A stretch of DNA of 64,000 bases from Paraburkholderia hospita (lineage in GTDB: Bacteria; Pseudomonadota; Gammaproteobacteria; Burkholderiales; Burkholderiaceae). The notes below the pieces were generated by a model. That model ran no database searches and was not told the DNA's origin. It saw nothing but the letters and a program-made list of their open reading frames with translations. The stretch lies in the NCBI RefSeq assembly GCF_002902965.1, contig NZ_CP026106.1, positions 3,100,001 to 3,164,000 of the forward strand, written 5' to 3'. Every line of letters begins with the position of its first letter. Position 1 is the stretch's first letter. The position numbers and the translations under genes are program-made. Positions 44,177 to 53,823 of the stretch are shown here, piece by piece.

Positions 44177-44490
44177 ACGCGCTCAAGACATATCAGCAAA
44201 ACTGAAAAGCGGCACGTATGGCGAGTCCCGAAAACGCTCACCTTTGAGTCACGTTGCGAGTACTACGAGCCTATTGAAGAGCACGTCGCTACTCGTCACT
44301 GCCGCCAAAAGCACTGAATCTCAGGGAAAATCCAGCTTCTCCGCCCCTGCAATCGCGACAGACCACGCATTCGGTGAGTGAAAATCATCTCACTCGCTTC
44401 ACTCCCGAAAACCCTCACCTCAAAGCAACTCGGGCCACGACACGCAACCATCCGCGCATCGTGGCCCGACATCAAACACGTCAGAGAAGC
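44177..44490. other. intergenic space with a short direct repeat
   Basis: A 314-bp region between convergent genes. TCCCGAAAACGCTCACCT (44226-44243) recurs as TCCCGAAAACCCTCACCT (44403-44420), 17 of 18 identical. A long-looped hairpin follows at 44430-44469. No ORF, RNA or mobile element is recognised. Confidence 0.45.
44430..44469 (-). terminator. candidate terminator hairpin of the catabolic operon
   Basis: Perfect 11-bp stem TCGGGCCACGA / TCGTGGCCCGA with an 18-nt loop, 22 nt beyond the stop codon of the MFS gene. The following minus-strand sequence GTTGCTTTG has few T, so it is a weak or Rho-assisted end. Confidence 0.5.
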
Positions 44491-45894
44491 TTAAGCCTCC
44501 AGCTGCTCCAGCACCTTCCCCTTCGTCTCGATCCCCAGATACTTCACGACGAGCGCCGCGCAAAACGGCACGACAGCGAGCAGATAAAACGCCATATCGA
44601 GATTCCCACCGACCATCGTCTTCGACACCAGCGTCGGCGCAAAGATCGCGGCAAGCTTCAACCACGCGCCGCCGACGCCGCACCCAAACGCGCGAATACT
44701 CGTCGGATACAGCTCAGGCGTGTACACATAAGCGGTGATAAACCCACACGCCAACCAGCCGAGCGCGAACGCACAACACGTCGCCACCACATAAACGGAA
44801 GCGTCATGGAACACGCCCGCCATCACCAGCGACAACGCGCACAACATGAACGACCAGTTGATGATCGGCTTGCGTCCGACCTTATCGACCAGCATCGCGC
44901 ACAGCAGCGAACCGAGCACACCGAGCACGGAAGCGGCAACAGCCAGATTCAGCGCCAGCTGCAACGGCGCGTGATACACCGTGCGATAAATCGTCGGCAG
45001 CCACGTCGACAGACCATACTGGATCACGCCGCACGTCATCCACAGCATCGCGACAGCCGCCGAGCGCTTCCAGTACGCCTTGCCGAACAGGTCGCGCATC
45101 TTGCGCTTCGGGTGACGCGCAGCCATCGCTTCGAAACCGGCGGGATCTTCCATCGGCGGCAGCGCGGTTTTGGCGGTACGCTCGAACGCGTGCACGGCAT
45201 CGGCGGCTTCGTTCATGCGGCCGCGTTCAGCGAGCCAGCGCGGCGATTCGGGTACGAGCTTGCGCAGCACGAAGAACAGAATCAACGGCATGCCGCCGAT
45301 AAAGTACATCGCCTCCCAACCAAAGCGCGGCACGATCCACGCGCCCAACGCATTCGACGCAAGCAGGCCGACCGGGAACACGATCTCGTACAGCAGCACG
45401 AAGCGCCCGCGTCCATGCGCACGGCAGATTTCATTGATGTACGTCGCGGCCACGGGCAACTCGCCGCCCAGCCCGATGCCCTGCACGATGCGCAACACGA
45501 AGAACACCGCAAAGGTAGGCGCGAAGCCGCACGCAATACTCGTCACGCCGATCAACCCCGAACTCAGCGCGATCGCCTTCACGCGGCCGTGACGCTCCGC
45601 ATACCACGGAAACAGAAACGCGCCGATCAGCTGACCAACCGAACTCGCGCCGATCATCAGGCCCACGTCCCACGGCGTCAGATGCCATTTGCCGATCAGG
45701 ATCGGCAGCGTCGCGGCGATCGCGATGACGTCGAAGCCGTCGAAGAACGTCGCGAGGCCGATCAGAATGCGCGCGCGCACCAGCATCGCGTTCGCGGGCA
45801 ATCGTTCGAGCCGCGCAATGATCGAGCCGCGCGTCACGGGATGGGAGACACCGGCGCTGCTGTGTGCCTCAAACGTATTGTCGATAGTGCTCAT
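44491..45894 (-). CDS. MFS transporter, aromatic acid:H+ symporter (AAHS) type
   Basis: Inner-membrane proton symporter of 467 residues. The first helix has ATFFDGFDVIAIAATLP, the D-G-x-D motif needed for transport in PcaK-type aromatic acid permeases; GFAPTF, RIVQGIGLGGELPVAATYINEI and PESPRWLAERGR follow the MFS pattern. It is the last gene of the long minus-strand catabolic run, 26 nt after the ferredoxin reductase gene, so it probably imports that pathway's substrate. ATG 45894 follows GGAGA; a longer frame upstream lies inside the reductase gene and is not used. Confidence 0.9.
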   Translation of the reverse strand: MSTIDNTFEAHSSAGVSHPVTRGSIIARLERLPANAMLVRARILIGLATFFDGFDVIAIAATLPILIGKWHLTPWDVGLMIGASSVGQLIGAFLFPWYAERHGRVKAIALSSGLIGVTSIACGFAPTFAVFFVLRIVQGIGLGGELPVAATYINEICRAHGRGRFVLLYEIVFPVGLLASNALGAWIVPRFGWEAMYFIGGMPLILFFVLRKLVPESPRWLAERGRMNEAADAVHAFERTAKTALPPMEDPAGFEAMAARHPKRKMRDLFGKAYWKRSAAVAMLWMTCGVIQYGLSTWLPTIYRTVYHAPLQLALNLAVAASVLGVLGSLLCAMLVDKVGRKPIINWSFMLCALSLVMAGVFHDASVYVVATCCAFALGWLACGFITAYVYTPELYPTSIRAFGCGVGGAWLKLAAIFAPTLVSKTMVGGNLDMAFYLLAVVPFCAALVVKYLGIETKGKVLEQLEA

Positions 45895-45920
45895 GCGTCG
45901 TTTCTCCGCCCCTACTGTGA

Positions 45921-47177
45921 TTAGGCAAGCGCTTTGTCGGCGTCGGCCAGAGCCGCGACGTCGACCGTGCGCCCCTGGGTCATCCATTTGCGCGCGAGCT
46001 TCAGGTCGCGCGGCGTGTTGATCGCAATCACGCCGCGCACGCCACCGTCCGCGACATGAAAGAGCGTCGCGCGGCGCGCGCTGACATCGCCGCGCACGAC
46101 GAGTTCGGCATCGGCGGGAATGTCGCCGAGAATCTGCAGGTTCACGTCGTATTGATCCGACCAGAACCAAGGAATCTCCGCATACGGTTCGAACTGGCCG
46201 AGTGCGGCCTTCGCGACGACGATCGCCTGGTTCTGCGCATTCGCCCACGATTCGAGGCGGACGCGCCGCTTCAACCACGCGCTCGGATGATTCGCGACAT
46301 CGCCGCAAGCGAAGATGCGCGGATCGTTCGTCATGCCGTGTTCGTCGACGACGATGCCGTCGTTCACGGGCAAGCCCGCCCCTTCGGCAATCGATGTATG
46401 CGGCGTGAGGCCGATGCCCGCCACAGCGAAATCGGCATCGATGGATGTGCCGTCCGCGAGCGTCGCGCGCACTTTGCTTGCGTCTTCAGGATGCGTGTCG
46501 AGCGAAGTCAATGCGGCGGACAAACGCACGTCGACACCATTCGAACGATGCAGATCGAGCAGGAACTCCGACACGACAGGCGGCACCGAACGCGCGCACA
46601 GACGCGGCGCCCCTTCCACTACCGTCGCCGCGACCCCGAGCTTGCGTGCTGTCGCCGCGACTTCGAGACCGATCCATCCACCGCCGATCACGAGCACGTG
46701 CTTGCTTGCGCGCAAACGCTCGCCGAGCGCCGATGCTTCGTTCAAAGTGCGCAGATACGCGATGTGATCCGTCTTCACCAACGACGCCGGCAGCTTGCGC
46801 GCCGCCCCGCCCGTTGCGATCACGAGCCGGTCGTACTGCACTTCGCGGCCCGATTGCGTGCGCACGATGCGTTGCGCGCGATCGATTTGGGTCGCAACGT
46901 CCGGTTGCCATGCTTCGACATTGAGCGAAGCGAAATCGTCGGTGGCGAAGAGGCGCACCGTGTCGATATTGGCATCACCCGACAGCACCGCTTTCGATAG
47001 CGGCGGCCGCTCGTACGGCAGATGAATTTCATCCGCGATCATCACGAGACGGCCTTCGAAGCCCGTCTTGCGCAATGTCTTCACGACCCAACCCGCAGCC
47101 TGGCCCCCGCCGATCACGACGATCGTTTGCGGTACGTCCGCGTTGTTCGCAGCGTTTGAAATGGCAGCGTCAGTCAT
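45921..47177 (-). CDS. FAD-dependent ferredoxin reductase of a Rieske oxygenase
   Basis: Cytosolic NAD(P)H:ferredoxin reductase of 418 residues, similar to HcaD/AndAa/BphA4 components. Motifs: FAD site IVVIGGGQAAGWVVKTLR, YERPPLSK, NAD site VLVIGGGWIGLEVAATARKLG and FACGDVANHPS. It would pass electrons to the Rieske ferredoxin (57506) for the oxygenase (56050); the three parts lie at opposite ends of one operon. GGAG precedes ATG 47177, which lies 8 nt inside the VOC gene's end. No other reductase is in the operon, which supports the assignment. Confidence 0.92.
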   Translation of the reverse strand: MTDAAISNAANNADVPQTIVVIGGGQAAGWVVKTLRKTGFEGRLVMIADEIHLPYERPPLSKAVLSGDANIDTVRLFATDDFASLNVEAWQPDVATQIDRAQRIVRTQSGREVQYDRLVIATGGAARKLPASLVKTDHIAYLRTLNEASALGERLRASKHVLVIGGGWIGLEVAATARKLGVAATVVEGAPRLCARSVPPVVSEFLLDLHRSNGVDVRLSAALTSLDTHPEDASKVRATLADGTSIDADFAVAGIGLTPHTSIAEGAGLPVNDGIVVDEHGMTNDPRIFACGDVANHPSAWLKRRVRLESWANAQNQAIVVAKAALGQFEPYAEIPWFWSDQYDVNLQILGDIPADAELVVRGDVSARRATLFHVADGGVRGVIAINTPRDLKLARKWMTQGRTVDVAALADADKALA

Positions 47178-48117
47178 GTTTGCGCTCCGTCATGAATTTG
47201 CCTTCCGGCGCCTTCGCGTTCTTCTGACGGCGCGTGTTGCCGTCGATGCCGCCGTCGATCGCCCATTCGGCGAACACAGTCGGACCCGGTTCGAAATCGC
47301 GCGGCTGCCATTCGGGTGTGAGTTGATCTTCGTCGGCGTAGTACTCGATCAAACCGCCTGCCGGATTCTGGAAGTACCAGAAGTACGCGGACGAAACGGG
47401 GTGACGTCCCGGCCCGAGTTGCGTGTCCCAGCCGCAACGGCTGACGTGCATGCCGCCGCCGAATACTTCGTGAATGTCGCGCACGGTGAACGCGACGTGA
47501 TTCAGTCCGCGCTTGCCCGTCGGCAGTTGCAGCAGAAAGATGTCGTGATGGCCGCCGTGCGGCGCGCAGCGCATGAATGCGCCGCGGCCCGGATAGCGAT
47601 CCGACATTTCGAAGCCGAGTCGTTCCTGATAGAACTTCTCCTGCTCCGCGAGGCAGTTCGTGAAGAACACGACGTGGCCCACTTCGACGGGTTCCGCGCG
47701 TTCATAGACCGGGCTCGGTGTATCGACGCGCAGCGTTTGACCCCACACGTTCGACGGCGAGCCATGCACGTCGACGGCGCGCTTGCGCGTTACTTCTATG
47801 CGGATCGCCATGCCGTTCGGATCGATGCAGCCGACGGCTTCATCGTTCGAGTAGTAGCCCGGCGTGCCCTTCAGGCTCTCGCGGTATGTGTCGAGGTCAG
47901 CGGGCGCGGCCACGCCCCACGTCACTTCCCGCAGCGTCGGACCTTCTTCGAATGCGGGCGGCAGCGACGGATCGTTCGCCATCACCGCGAGCACCGTGCA
48001 GCCGTTCAACGTTTCGAAGCGCGCGCGCGTTTCGTCGTGCGCGGTTTCCTTCATGCCCCAGTCGGCGAAAAAGCGCCGACAGGTCTCAAGATCCGTCACG
48101 CTACGTGATCTGTTCAA
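47170..48117 (-). CDS. VOC family ring-cleavage dioxygenase-like protein, N-terminus probably frameshifted
   Basis: Two-domain vicinal-oxygen-chelate protein of about 315 residues. The second domain keeps the type I extradiol metal triad: His in VEVGHVVFFTNC, His in GLNHVAFTVRD and Glu in GLIEYYADED. The family N-terminus is present in another frame: ATG 48133 (GAGG upstream, 14 nt past the aldehyde dehydrogenase stop) encodes MSILGIEQIT, then a stop; the main frame resumes at VTDLETCRRFF after ACGTAGCG (48094-48101). The open frame starts only with a TTG at 48117 and lacks a ribosome site. One base extra or two missing would join them. Either a real inactivating change, a weak start, or a sequence error. 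The 3' end overlaps the reductase start by 8 nt. Confidence 0.7.
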   Translation of the reverse strand: MNRSRSVTDLETCRRFFADWGMKETAHDETRARFETLNGCTVLAVMANDPSLPPAFEEGPTLREVTWGVAAPADLDTYRESLKGTPGYYSNDEAVGCIDPNGMAIRIEVTRKRAVDVHGSPSNVWGQTLRVDTPSPVYERAEPVEVGHVVFFTNCLAEQEKFYQERLGFEMSDRYPGRGAFMRCAPHGGHHDIFLLQLPTGKRGLNHVAFTVRDIHEVFGGGMHVSRCGWDTQLGPGRHPVSSAYFWYFQNPAGGLIEYYADEDQLTPEWQPRDFEPGPTVFAEWAIDGGIDGNTRRQKNAKAPEGKFMTERKHD

Positions 48118-48146
48118 TGCCGAGAATGCTCATGTTGCGTGCCTCT

Positions 48147-49643
48147 TCAGTTCGCCCACGCCAGCGGCGCGTCGTTCAAGCCCCAGTAAAGGCTCTTTTG
48201 CTGCATATATTCACGAATGCCCAGGCGGCCTTTTTCGCGGCCCATGCCGCTTTCTTTCCAGCCTGAGAACGGCGTCGAAATCGAGAACAGCTTGTACGTG
48301 TTGATCCATACGGTGCCCGCTTCGAGCGCACGCGCGACGCGCCATGCGCGCTTGTAGTCGCGCGTCCAGATGCCGGCGGCGAGACCGAATACGCTGTCGT
48401 TCGCTTCTTTCAGCAGCGATGCTTCGTCGTCGAAAGGCATCGCGACGAGGACCGGTCCGAAGATTTCTTCCTGGCAAATGCGTGCGTTGTTCGACAGGCC
48501 TTCGAGAATCGTCGGTTGATAGAAGAAGCCCTGCTCGCGGTTGTTGCCTACAGGCCGCTCGCCGCCGCACAGCAAACGCCCGCCTTCTTCGAGGCCGAGC
48601 GCCACATAACGCTCAACCGACTCGCGATGCTTCGCGGAAATCAGCGGACCCATCTGCGTGTCCTCGCTCGCGGGATCGCCGACGCGCAATTCACGCGCTT
48701 TCGCGGTCAGCCGCTTCATGAACTCGGGATAGATCGAGCGCTGCACGAACAGGCGCGAGCCCGCAATGCACGCTTCGCCCGATGAACTGAAAATGCCGTA
48801 CAGCACACCGTTCACCGCATGATCGAGGTCGGCGTCTTCGAAGACCATCGTCGGAGACTTGCCGCCGAGTTCCAGCGACACGGGCATCAGCTTGTCGGCT
48901 GCGATGCGCGCGATGCCGCGTCCCACTTCCGTGCCGCCCGTAAACGACACTTTCTTCACGAGCGGATGGCGCACCAGCACATCACCGATCACCGAGCCCT
49001 TGCCGGGCAGCACGCTCAGCACACCCTTCGGCACGCCCGCTTCCTCGCAGATGCGTGCAAGTGCGAGCGACACCAGCGGCGTTATTTCAGCGGGCTTCAA
49101 CACGACGGCGTTGCCTGCCGCAAGCGCGGGCGCGAGCTTTTGCGCATCGGAAGCGATAGGCGAATTCCACGGCGTAATCGCCGCGATCACGCCGATCGGC
49201 TCGTGCACGCTCATCGTCAGATAGTCGCCGCGCGAGGGCGTCACTTCTTCGTCGAGCGTTTCGAGGCACGCCGCGAAATAGCGGAACGTGTTCGCCGCGC
49301 TCGCGACCAGCACGCGCGTCTCGCTAATCGGCTTGCCGTTGTCGCGGCGTTGCAGTTGCGCGAGCGCTTCGTGCTTCGCCATGATCAGATCGGCGATGCG
49401 ATACAGGATCAGCGCGCGCTGATGCGGCTTCAGACCGGACCAGTTCGGCTTGCGCCACGCGATGTCAGCGGCTTCGACGGCTTCGCGCGTGTCGTCGGCA
49501 TCGGCCGTCGTGATTTCGGTGTTCACCGAGCCGTCGGCGGGATAGATGCTCGCGTACAGTGCGCCGCGGCCGCGTTTCCACTCGCCGCCGACGAAGATAT
49601 CGGCGGAGGGCACGAGGCTCGAAATGATGTCGGTGTGGGGCAT
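48147..49643 (-). CDS. NAD(P)-dependent aldehyde dehydrogenase
   Basis: Cytosolic oxidation of an aldehyde to the acid; 498 residues, standard length. Motifs: the Asn in ITPWNSPIASDAQKLAPALAAGN, cofactor loop FTGGTEVGRGIA, catalytic Glu in SLELGGKSP and catalytic Cys in SSGEACIAGSRLFV (about 300). AAGGAAG precedes ATG 49643. It lies between the aspartate dehydrogenase-like gene (27 nt) and the VOC gene. In a ring-cleavage pathway it may oxidise a semialdehyde, or the aldehyde released by the ThDP enzyme at 50494. Substrate not evident from sequence. Confidence 0.92.
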   Translation of the reverse strand: MPHTDIISSLVPSADIFVGGEWKRGRGALYASIYPADGSVNTEITTADADDTREAVEAADIAWRKPNWSGLKPHQRALILYRIADLIMAKHEALAQLQRRDNGKPISETRVLVASAANTFRYFAACLETLDEEVTPSRGDYLTMSVHEPIGVIAAITPWNSPIASDAQKLAPALAAGNAVVLKPAEITPLVSLALARICEEAGVPKGVLSVLPGKGSVIGDVLVRHPLVKKVSFTGGTEVGRGIARIAADKLMPVSLELGGKSPTMVFEDADLDHAVNGVLYGIFSSSGEACIAGSRLFVQRSIYPEFMKRLTAKARELRVGDPASEDTQMGPLISAKHRESVERYVALGLEEGGRLLCGGERPVGNNREQGFFYQPTILEGLSNNARICQEEIFGPVLVAMPFDDEASLLKEANDSVFGLAAGIWTRDYKRAWRVARALEAGTVWINTYKLFSISTPFSGWKESGMGREKGRLGIREYMQQKSLYWGLNDAPLAWAN

Positions 49644-49670
49644 GTCGTACTTCCTTTGACTATCAGATCT

Positions 49671-50501
49671 TCAGATCACGCAGCGGGCCGCGCGATTGCG
49701 CAGCGCGCGGATCGCGCTGAACGCGGTCAGCGCAGACGTCTTCGGATTGTCGGGCAGCGGCTTGCCGCTCATTTCGAGCGACATCTCGCCGAACGCGCCG
49801 CGCGCGACGATGCGATGCACGTTCCGCGTCACAGCGGGATCGGCGATCAGGCGCACCATCGTCTGATCGAGACCGAGACCCGCGAGCGCGACGGTCGCCG
49901 CGACATTCGCGTTCTTCGGATACAGCCGCGCCGCTTCGCGTGCGCTGCCTTCGAAGATCACGCGCGCTTCCGTCAGCGTCTTCAGATCACAGAGTTGTTC
50001 GGCGGGCGTCCCGAGCCAACCCGTCGGCGGCTTGCGGCCGATGTATTGCACTTCGTCGAGGCCACCGAGCTTCGCGGCGGCGAGCGCATCGATACCGCCG
50101 ATTGCACCCGACAAAAGCGTCACGGTTGCGTGGCCTTCATCGGCGGCGGCGTTCAGCGCTTCGAGCAGGCTCAGATCCGACAGCGCGCCGATCGAAGCAA
50201 CCGCGCAATCCGTGCCCGCCTTCAGCAGCGGCACGACGTGGCTCACCAGCGCGCCGTGCCCCGCGCATTCGAGCGCGAACTGCGGACGCGACTTCAATGC
50301 ACCGACGGACCACACAACATCCACATCCGGTCCGACCTGCTCGCGCACGGCGTTGGCCTGATGCTCGGGCACGATCACATGCGACACATGCACTTGCGGA
50401 TCGGCGGCGACGGCGTGATACACGGTCTGACCGATCGCGCCGAAACCGATCATCGCGATGTCGAGGGGCGCGTGATGATTGATGCCCGCAATGTTAGGCA
50501 T
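49671..50501 (-). CDS. aspartate dehydrogenase-like enzyme (DUF108/NadX family)
   Basis: Cytosolic enzyme of 276 residues. The N-terminal Rossmann fold has [17 protein letters not shown]; the DUF108 part has [22 protein letters not shown] and [11 protein letters not shown], matching NAD(P)-dependent L-aspartate dehydrogenases (EC 1.4.1.21), which interconvert aspartate with iminoaspartate/oxaloacetate. Its place inside a Rieske/ring-cleavage operon is unusual for NAD synthesis and suggests a catabolic role, possibly on an amino-substituted intermediate; that is inference. It overlaps the ThDP gene by 8 nt, with AGGAG embedded in that gene's end before ATG 50501. Confidence 0.9.
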   Translation of the reverse strand: MPNIAGINHHAPLDIAMIGFGAIGQTVYHAVAADPQVHVSHVIVPEHQANAVREQVGPDVDVVWSVGALKSRPQFALECAGHGALVSHVVPLLKAGTDCAVASIGALSDLSLLEALNAAADEGHATVTLLSGAIGGIDALAAAKLGGLDEVQYIGRKPPTGWLGTPAEQLCDLKTLTEARVIFEGSAREAARLYPKNANVAATVALAGLGLDQTMVRLIADPAVTRNVHRIVARGAFGEMSLEMSGKPLPDNPKTSALTAFSAIRALRNRAARCVI

Positions 50502-52152
50502 GTTCAGGCTCCTGTTTGCGCACGGGCGGGCCGGCGAAGGCCGTAGCGAATGAACCGACCGACAGCATGTCCACCTCGACAAGCACCGGCCCGTTCTTCG
50601 CGATGCCTTCGCGGATCACGTCGTCGGCCTGGTCCAGCGACGAAATGCGGTAGTGCGTGAGGCCGAAGCTCGCGCAGAACTGCGCGAAATCGGGTTGATG
50701 CAGTTGCACGTAGCAGCGGCGGCCGCCGTAGTGCGCGTCCTGAATGTTGCGGATCACGCCGTAGCATTGATCGTTCATCAGCACGATCATCACGTTCGCG
50801 TTTTCCTGCACGGCCGTCACCAGTTCGCCGACGTTGACCATCAGGCCGCCATCGCCGACGAGGCACACGGTCTTCGCCGCCGCATCCGCGAGCGCCGCGC
50901 CGATCGCCATCTGGATACCCTGCCCGATGCCGCCACCCAGCGCATGCACACCCGCGCGCGGCTGGAAGATCTTCAGCATGCGGTTACCCCACGTGCTGTT
51001 CGAGATCGTCACGTCGCGCACCCAGTTGTAGTCGCGGCCCACGGCGTGTTGCAGCGCGTCGACAAGGCGCTTGTACGGTCCCAGACCCTTACCCGTTTCA
51101 GCGACAGCGACTTCGCGCGTGGCTGCGAGATCACCCGCAAATGCAGGGTCGATCTTCATGCGGCCTTCGAGCAGCGTCGCGAGTTGATCGAGCACGGCGA
51201 CTGCGTCGCCATGAACGAACAGCTCGTTGCGATAGCCACGGTTGTCGGCGAGTGCGTCGGCATCGACGCGGAACAGCGGCTGCGGCAGCGCGAGCTTATA
51301 CTTGAGCGTCTCGTTGCCGCGCAGACGCGAGCCGACCACAAGCAGCGCATCGCAGGTCTTGTAGAACTTCTCGACGGTCGGCTGCACATTGAATGCGCCG
51401 AGCGTCGCGGGATGATCTTCGGGCAGCACGCCACGGCCCTGCACGCTAGTGACGACGCCGAAGCCGAGCTTCACGAGGCGCTCGACCTGCGCACGCGCAT
51501 GACGCGTACCGCCGCCGAGCCACAGCAACGGACGCTTTGCTTTCGCGAGTTCGTCGGCGAGCTGCTCGACGCGCTTGGTGTCGTGCGTCAGCGTGCTGAC
51601 GTGCGGGGCGGCCATGTCGACGGGCCATTCGATTTCGGCGGCCTGGATGTCGATCGGAATCTCGACGCTGACGGGGCCGCTCGGCGCGGTTTGCGCGACG
51701 CGCACGGCTTCGCGGATCGTTGCCAGTGCGGTCTCGACGGAGCGCACGCGGTACGCGGCCTTCGAAATCGACGAGAGCATCGCGAGTTGATCGGGCGCTT
51801 CGTGGATATACGCGAGATCCTGATCGAGATACGTCGATTCAATCTGGCCGGTGATATGCACGAGCGCCGTGCCTGCCGTCAGCGCTTCGACCATCGCGCC
51901 CGCTGCGTTGCCCGCAGCCGTGCCCGTGCTCGTGAACGCGACGCCGAGGCCGCCCGACACGCGCGCGAGACCATCGGCCATGTTCAGCGCGCCCGCTTCG
52001 CCGCGTGCGCCGACATAGCGGATGTTGCCGCGCGTATTGATCGCGTCGAGGATCGGCATGTTGTGAATCGAGATCACGCCGAATGCAGTTTTGACGCCGC
52101 ATTGCTCGAGAAAAGCGGCGATCAGCTCGCCGACGGTGGTTTTGTTAGACAT
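50494..52152 (-). CDS. thiamine diphosphate-dependent enzyme (acetolactate synthase/decarboxylase type)
   Basis: Cytosolic ThDP enzyme of 552 residues. The PYR domain carries the activating Glu in [21 protein letters not shown]. The PP domain shows [18 protein letters not shown] and the ThDP/Mg site [12 protein letters not shown] ... LMNDQCYG. Family members carboligate or decarboxylate 2-oxo acids; benzoylformate- or phenylpyruvate-type decarboxylation would yield an aldehyde for the neighbouring dehydrogenase. It overlaps the SDR gene (8 nt) and the aspartate dehydrogenase-like gene (8 nt). ATG 52152 is chosen since it begins the recognisable domain [19 protein letters not shown]; an in-frame start at 52176 is possible. 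Confidence 0.9.
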   Translation of the reverse strand: MSNKTTVGELIAAFLEQCGVKTAFGVISIHNMPILDAINTRGNIRYVGARGEAGALNMADGLARVSGGLGVAFTSTGTAAGNAAGAMVEALTAGTALVHITGQIESTYLDQDLAYIHEAPDQLAMLSSISKAAYRVRSVETALATIREAVRVAQTAPSGPVSVEIPIDIQAAEIEWPVDMAAPHVSTLTHDTKRVEQLADELAKAKRPLLWLGGGTRHARAQVERLVKLGFGVVTSVQGRGVLPEDHPATLGAFNVQPTVEKFYKTCDALLVVGSRLRGNETLKYKLALPQPLFRVDADALADNRGYRNELFVHGDAVAVLDQLATLLEGRMKIDPAFAGDLAATREVAVAETGKGLGPYKRLVDALQHAVGRDYNWVRDVTISNSTWGNRMLKIFQPRAGVHALGGGIGQGIQMAIGAALADAAAKTVCLVGDGGLMVNVGELVTAVQENANVMIVLMNDQCYGVIRNIQDAHYGGRRCYVQLHQPDFAQFCASFGLTHYRISSLDQADDVIREGIAKNGPVLVEVDMLSVGSFATAFAGPPVRKQEPEHA

Positions 52153-52951
52153 GACGTGCAACGCCTCCGGAGACATCGATATGGCTTCCCGTCGTGTACG
52201 ACGACAGGGGTGTAGCGAGATAAAAGAGCGCTTGTGCGGCCTCTTCAGGACGGCCGAAGCGGCCGAGCGGAATGTTCTTCATGCGCGCGAGTTCGCCGGT
52301 CCAGTCTTCCCAGCTTTGACCCGGCTTTGCCTGCGTCTGGTAGCGGCGACGCCATTGGCCCGACTCGACGATGCCGATCAGAATCGAGTTCACGCGAATG
52401 CGCTGCGGCGCGAGCTCGACGGCCAGCGACTTGATCAGGTTCTGCACGCCCGCCCGCGCCGACGAGGTCGCGACCATATGCGGCTCGGGCTGCAATGCGA
52501 GCAGGGAATTCACGCAGACGATCGAGCCGTTGCCTTGCTGCGCCGCTTGCGTGAGCATCGGCAGAAATGCGCGGGTCGGTCGGATGACGCTGAAGTACTT
52601 GAGGTCCAGTTCTTCGCGCCATGCTTCGTCGCTGGTATCGGCGAAGGTCGATACGCGGCCCTGGCCTGCGTTGTTGACGAGCATGTCGGTGCGGCCGAAG
52701 CGTTGCTGTACATCGGTTGCGAACTTCGTGACTTCGTTCGCGTCGAGCACGTTGCAGCGCGCGGCGAGCAATTGCGCTTGCGGAAACTGAACGCGCAGCG
52801 AAGCTTCAGCGCTCGCGAGCCGATCGGCGTCGCGACCGCAAATCGCCACGGATGCTCCCGCGCGCAGAAAGAGTTCGGCCGTTGCGAGGCCGATGCCGGA
52901 CGAGCCGCCCGTCACCACTGCAACCTGTCCTGTGAGATCGATTTGAATCAT
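52145..52951 (-). CDS. SDR family protein with altered catalytic Tyr/Lys
   Basis: Rossmann protein of 268 residues. The cofactor loop VVTGGSSGIGLATAELF and NNAG are normal. The catalytic segment reads MVATSSARAGVQNLIKSLA; in typical SDRs a Tyr and Lys (YxxxK) occupy the positions that here are Thr and Arg. The upstream Ser (CVNSLLALQ) remains. Such variants exist and may be non-catalytic or use other residues. It is between the IclR gene (1-nt overlap at 52951) and the ThDP gene (8-nt overlap), so it is expressed with the pathway. Substrate unknown. Confidence 0.88.
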   Translation of the reverse strand: MIQIDLTGQVAVVTGGSSGIGLATAELFLRAGASVAICGRDADRLASAEASLRVQFPQAQLLAARCNVLDANEVTKFATDVQQRFGRTDMLVNNAGQGRVSTFADTSDEAWREELDLKYFSVIRPTRAFLPMLTQAAQQGNGSIVCVNSLLALQPEPHMVATSSARAGVQNLIKSLAVELAPQRIRVNSILIGIVESGQWRRRYQTQAKPGQSWEDWTGELARMKNIPLGRFGRPEEAAQALFYLATPLSSYTTGSHIDVSGGVARHV

Positions 52952-53823
52952 CAGAGCCCCAATGCCTTCATGTACCTGCTTTCCGCCGACGGCCGATAGT
53001 TCAGCCGCAGCGACAGTTGCTCCGCCGCGCTACGCACCTTGTCGATCAGGCCGCCATCAAGCAGCGCCGCGTCGATCTGCGGACGCGGAATCGTCGTCGT
53101 GATGACAGCGGCGATGCGCCCCGTGTCGTTACGCACGGGCGCGCTGATCACCGAAATGCCGTTTTCAAAGGACGATTCGCTGATTGCGAAACCGCGCACC
53201 GCGTCGTCCTTCACGCGCTCGTACAGTTCGTCGACGGTGGCGGGCGTGTGTTTCGTGAAGCGTTCAAGCGTCTTCTCCGGATACAGCGCGCGCAGTTCGT
53301 CGAGCGAGAGATCACCCATCAGTACATGACCATGCGTCGTCGCATGCGCGGGTAGCCGCGTGCCGACGTTCACCTTCACCGAGCTGAACACGGGCGCGTG
53401 GCTCTGCGCCTTCGCGACGAACACCACGTCGCGGCCGTCGCGGATCACGATGTGCGTGGTCAGGCCCGTCGCGTCGCGCAAACCTTCGATCAACGGCAAG
53501 CCGAGATCGGTGAGTTCGAGCGAGCTGAGATACTCGAAGCCGAGGCGCAGCACCGCGACGCCCAGGCGATAGTTGCGGTCGCGATCCGCGCGCTCCAGAA
53601 AGCCGAGCGATTCGAGCGTCTGCAACAGCCGGAACACCGTCGTGCGTGGAATGCCGAGGCGCTTCGACAACTCGGGCGCGCCGAGCACCGGCTCGCGCGG
53701 CGAAAACTCCGTGAGAATGCGCAGGCCGCGTTCGAGTCCGGGCACCCGATAGTTCGCGTCGTTGCGGTCGTCTTCTGCTTCAGGCGCAGTGCCCGTCAAT
53801 TCGGGGGTCATGCTTTGCTCCAT
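52951..53823 (-). CDS. IclR family transcriptional regulator, inside the catabolic operon
   Basis: Cytosolic regulator of 290 residues. The winged HTH is at about 28-90 (LGAPELSKRLGIPRTTVFRLLQTLESLGFLERA), the effector domain at about 100-275. The closest relative in the window is the second IclR gene at 59446: long runs such as RLGVAVLRLGFEYLSSLELTD are identical. It overlaps the hydrolase gene by 16 nt and the SDR by 1 nt, so the regulator is co-transcribed with its probable targets. IclR members of this kind activate or repress aromatic degradation; the effector is likely an intermediate. Confidence 0.92.
   Translation of the reverse strand: MEQSMTPELTGTAPEAEDDRNDANYRVPGLERGLRILTEFSPREPVLGAPELSKRLGIPRTTVFRLLQTLESLGFLERADRDRNYRLGVAVLRLGFEYLSSLELTDLGLPLIEGLRDATGLTTHIVIRDGRDVVFVAKAQSHAPVFSSVKVNVGTRLPAHATTHGHVLMGDLSLDELRALYPEKTLERFTKHTPATVDELYERVKDDAVRGFAISESSFENGISVISAPVRNDTGRIAAVITTTIPRPQIDAALLDGGLIDKVRSAAEQLSLRLNYRPSAESRYMKALGL

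Noticed and set aside
48819..50546. Long plus-strand frame opposite the dehydrogenase genes
   Set aside because: Low-complexity Arg-rich product crossing two genuine genes; mirror of codon bias.
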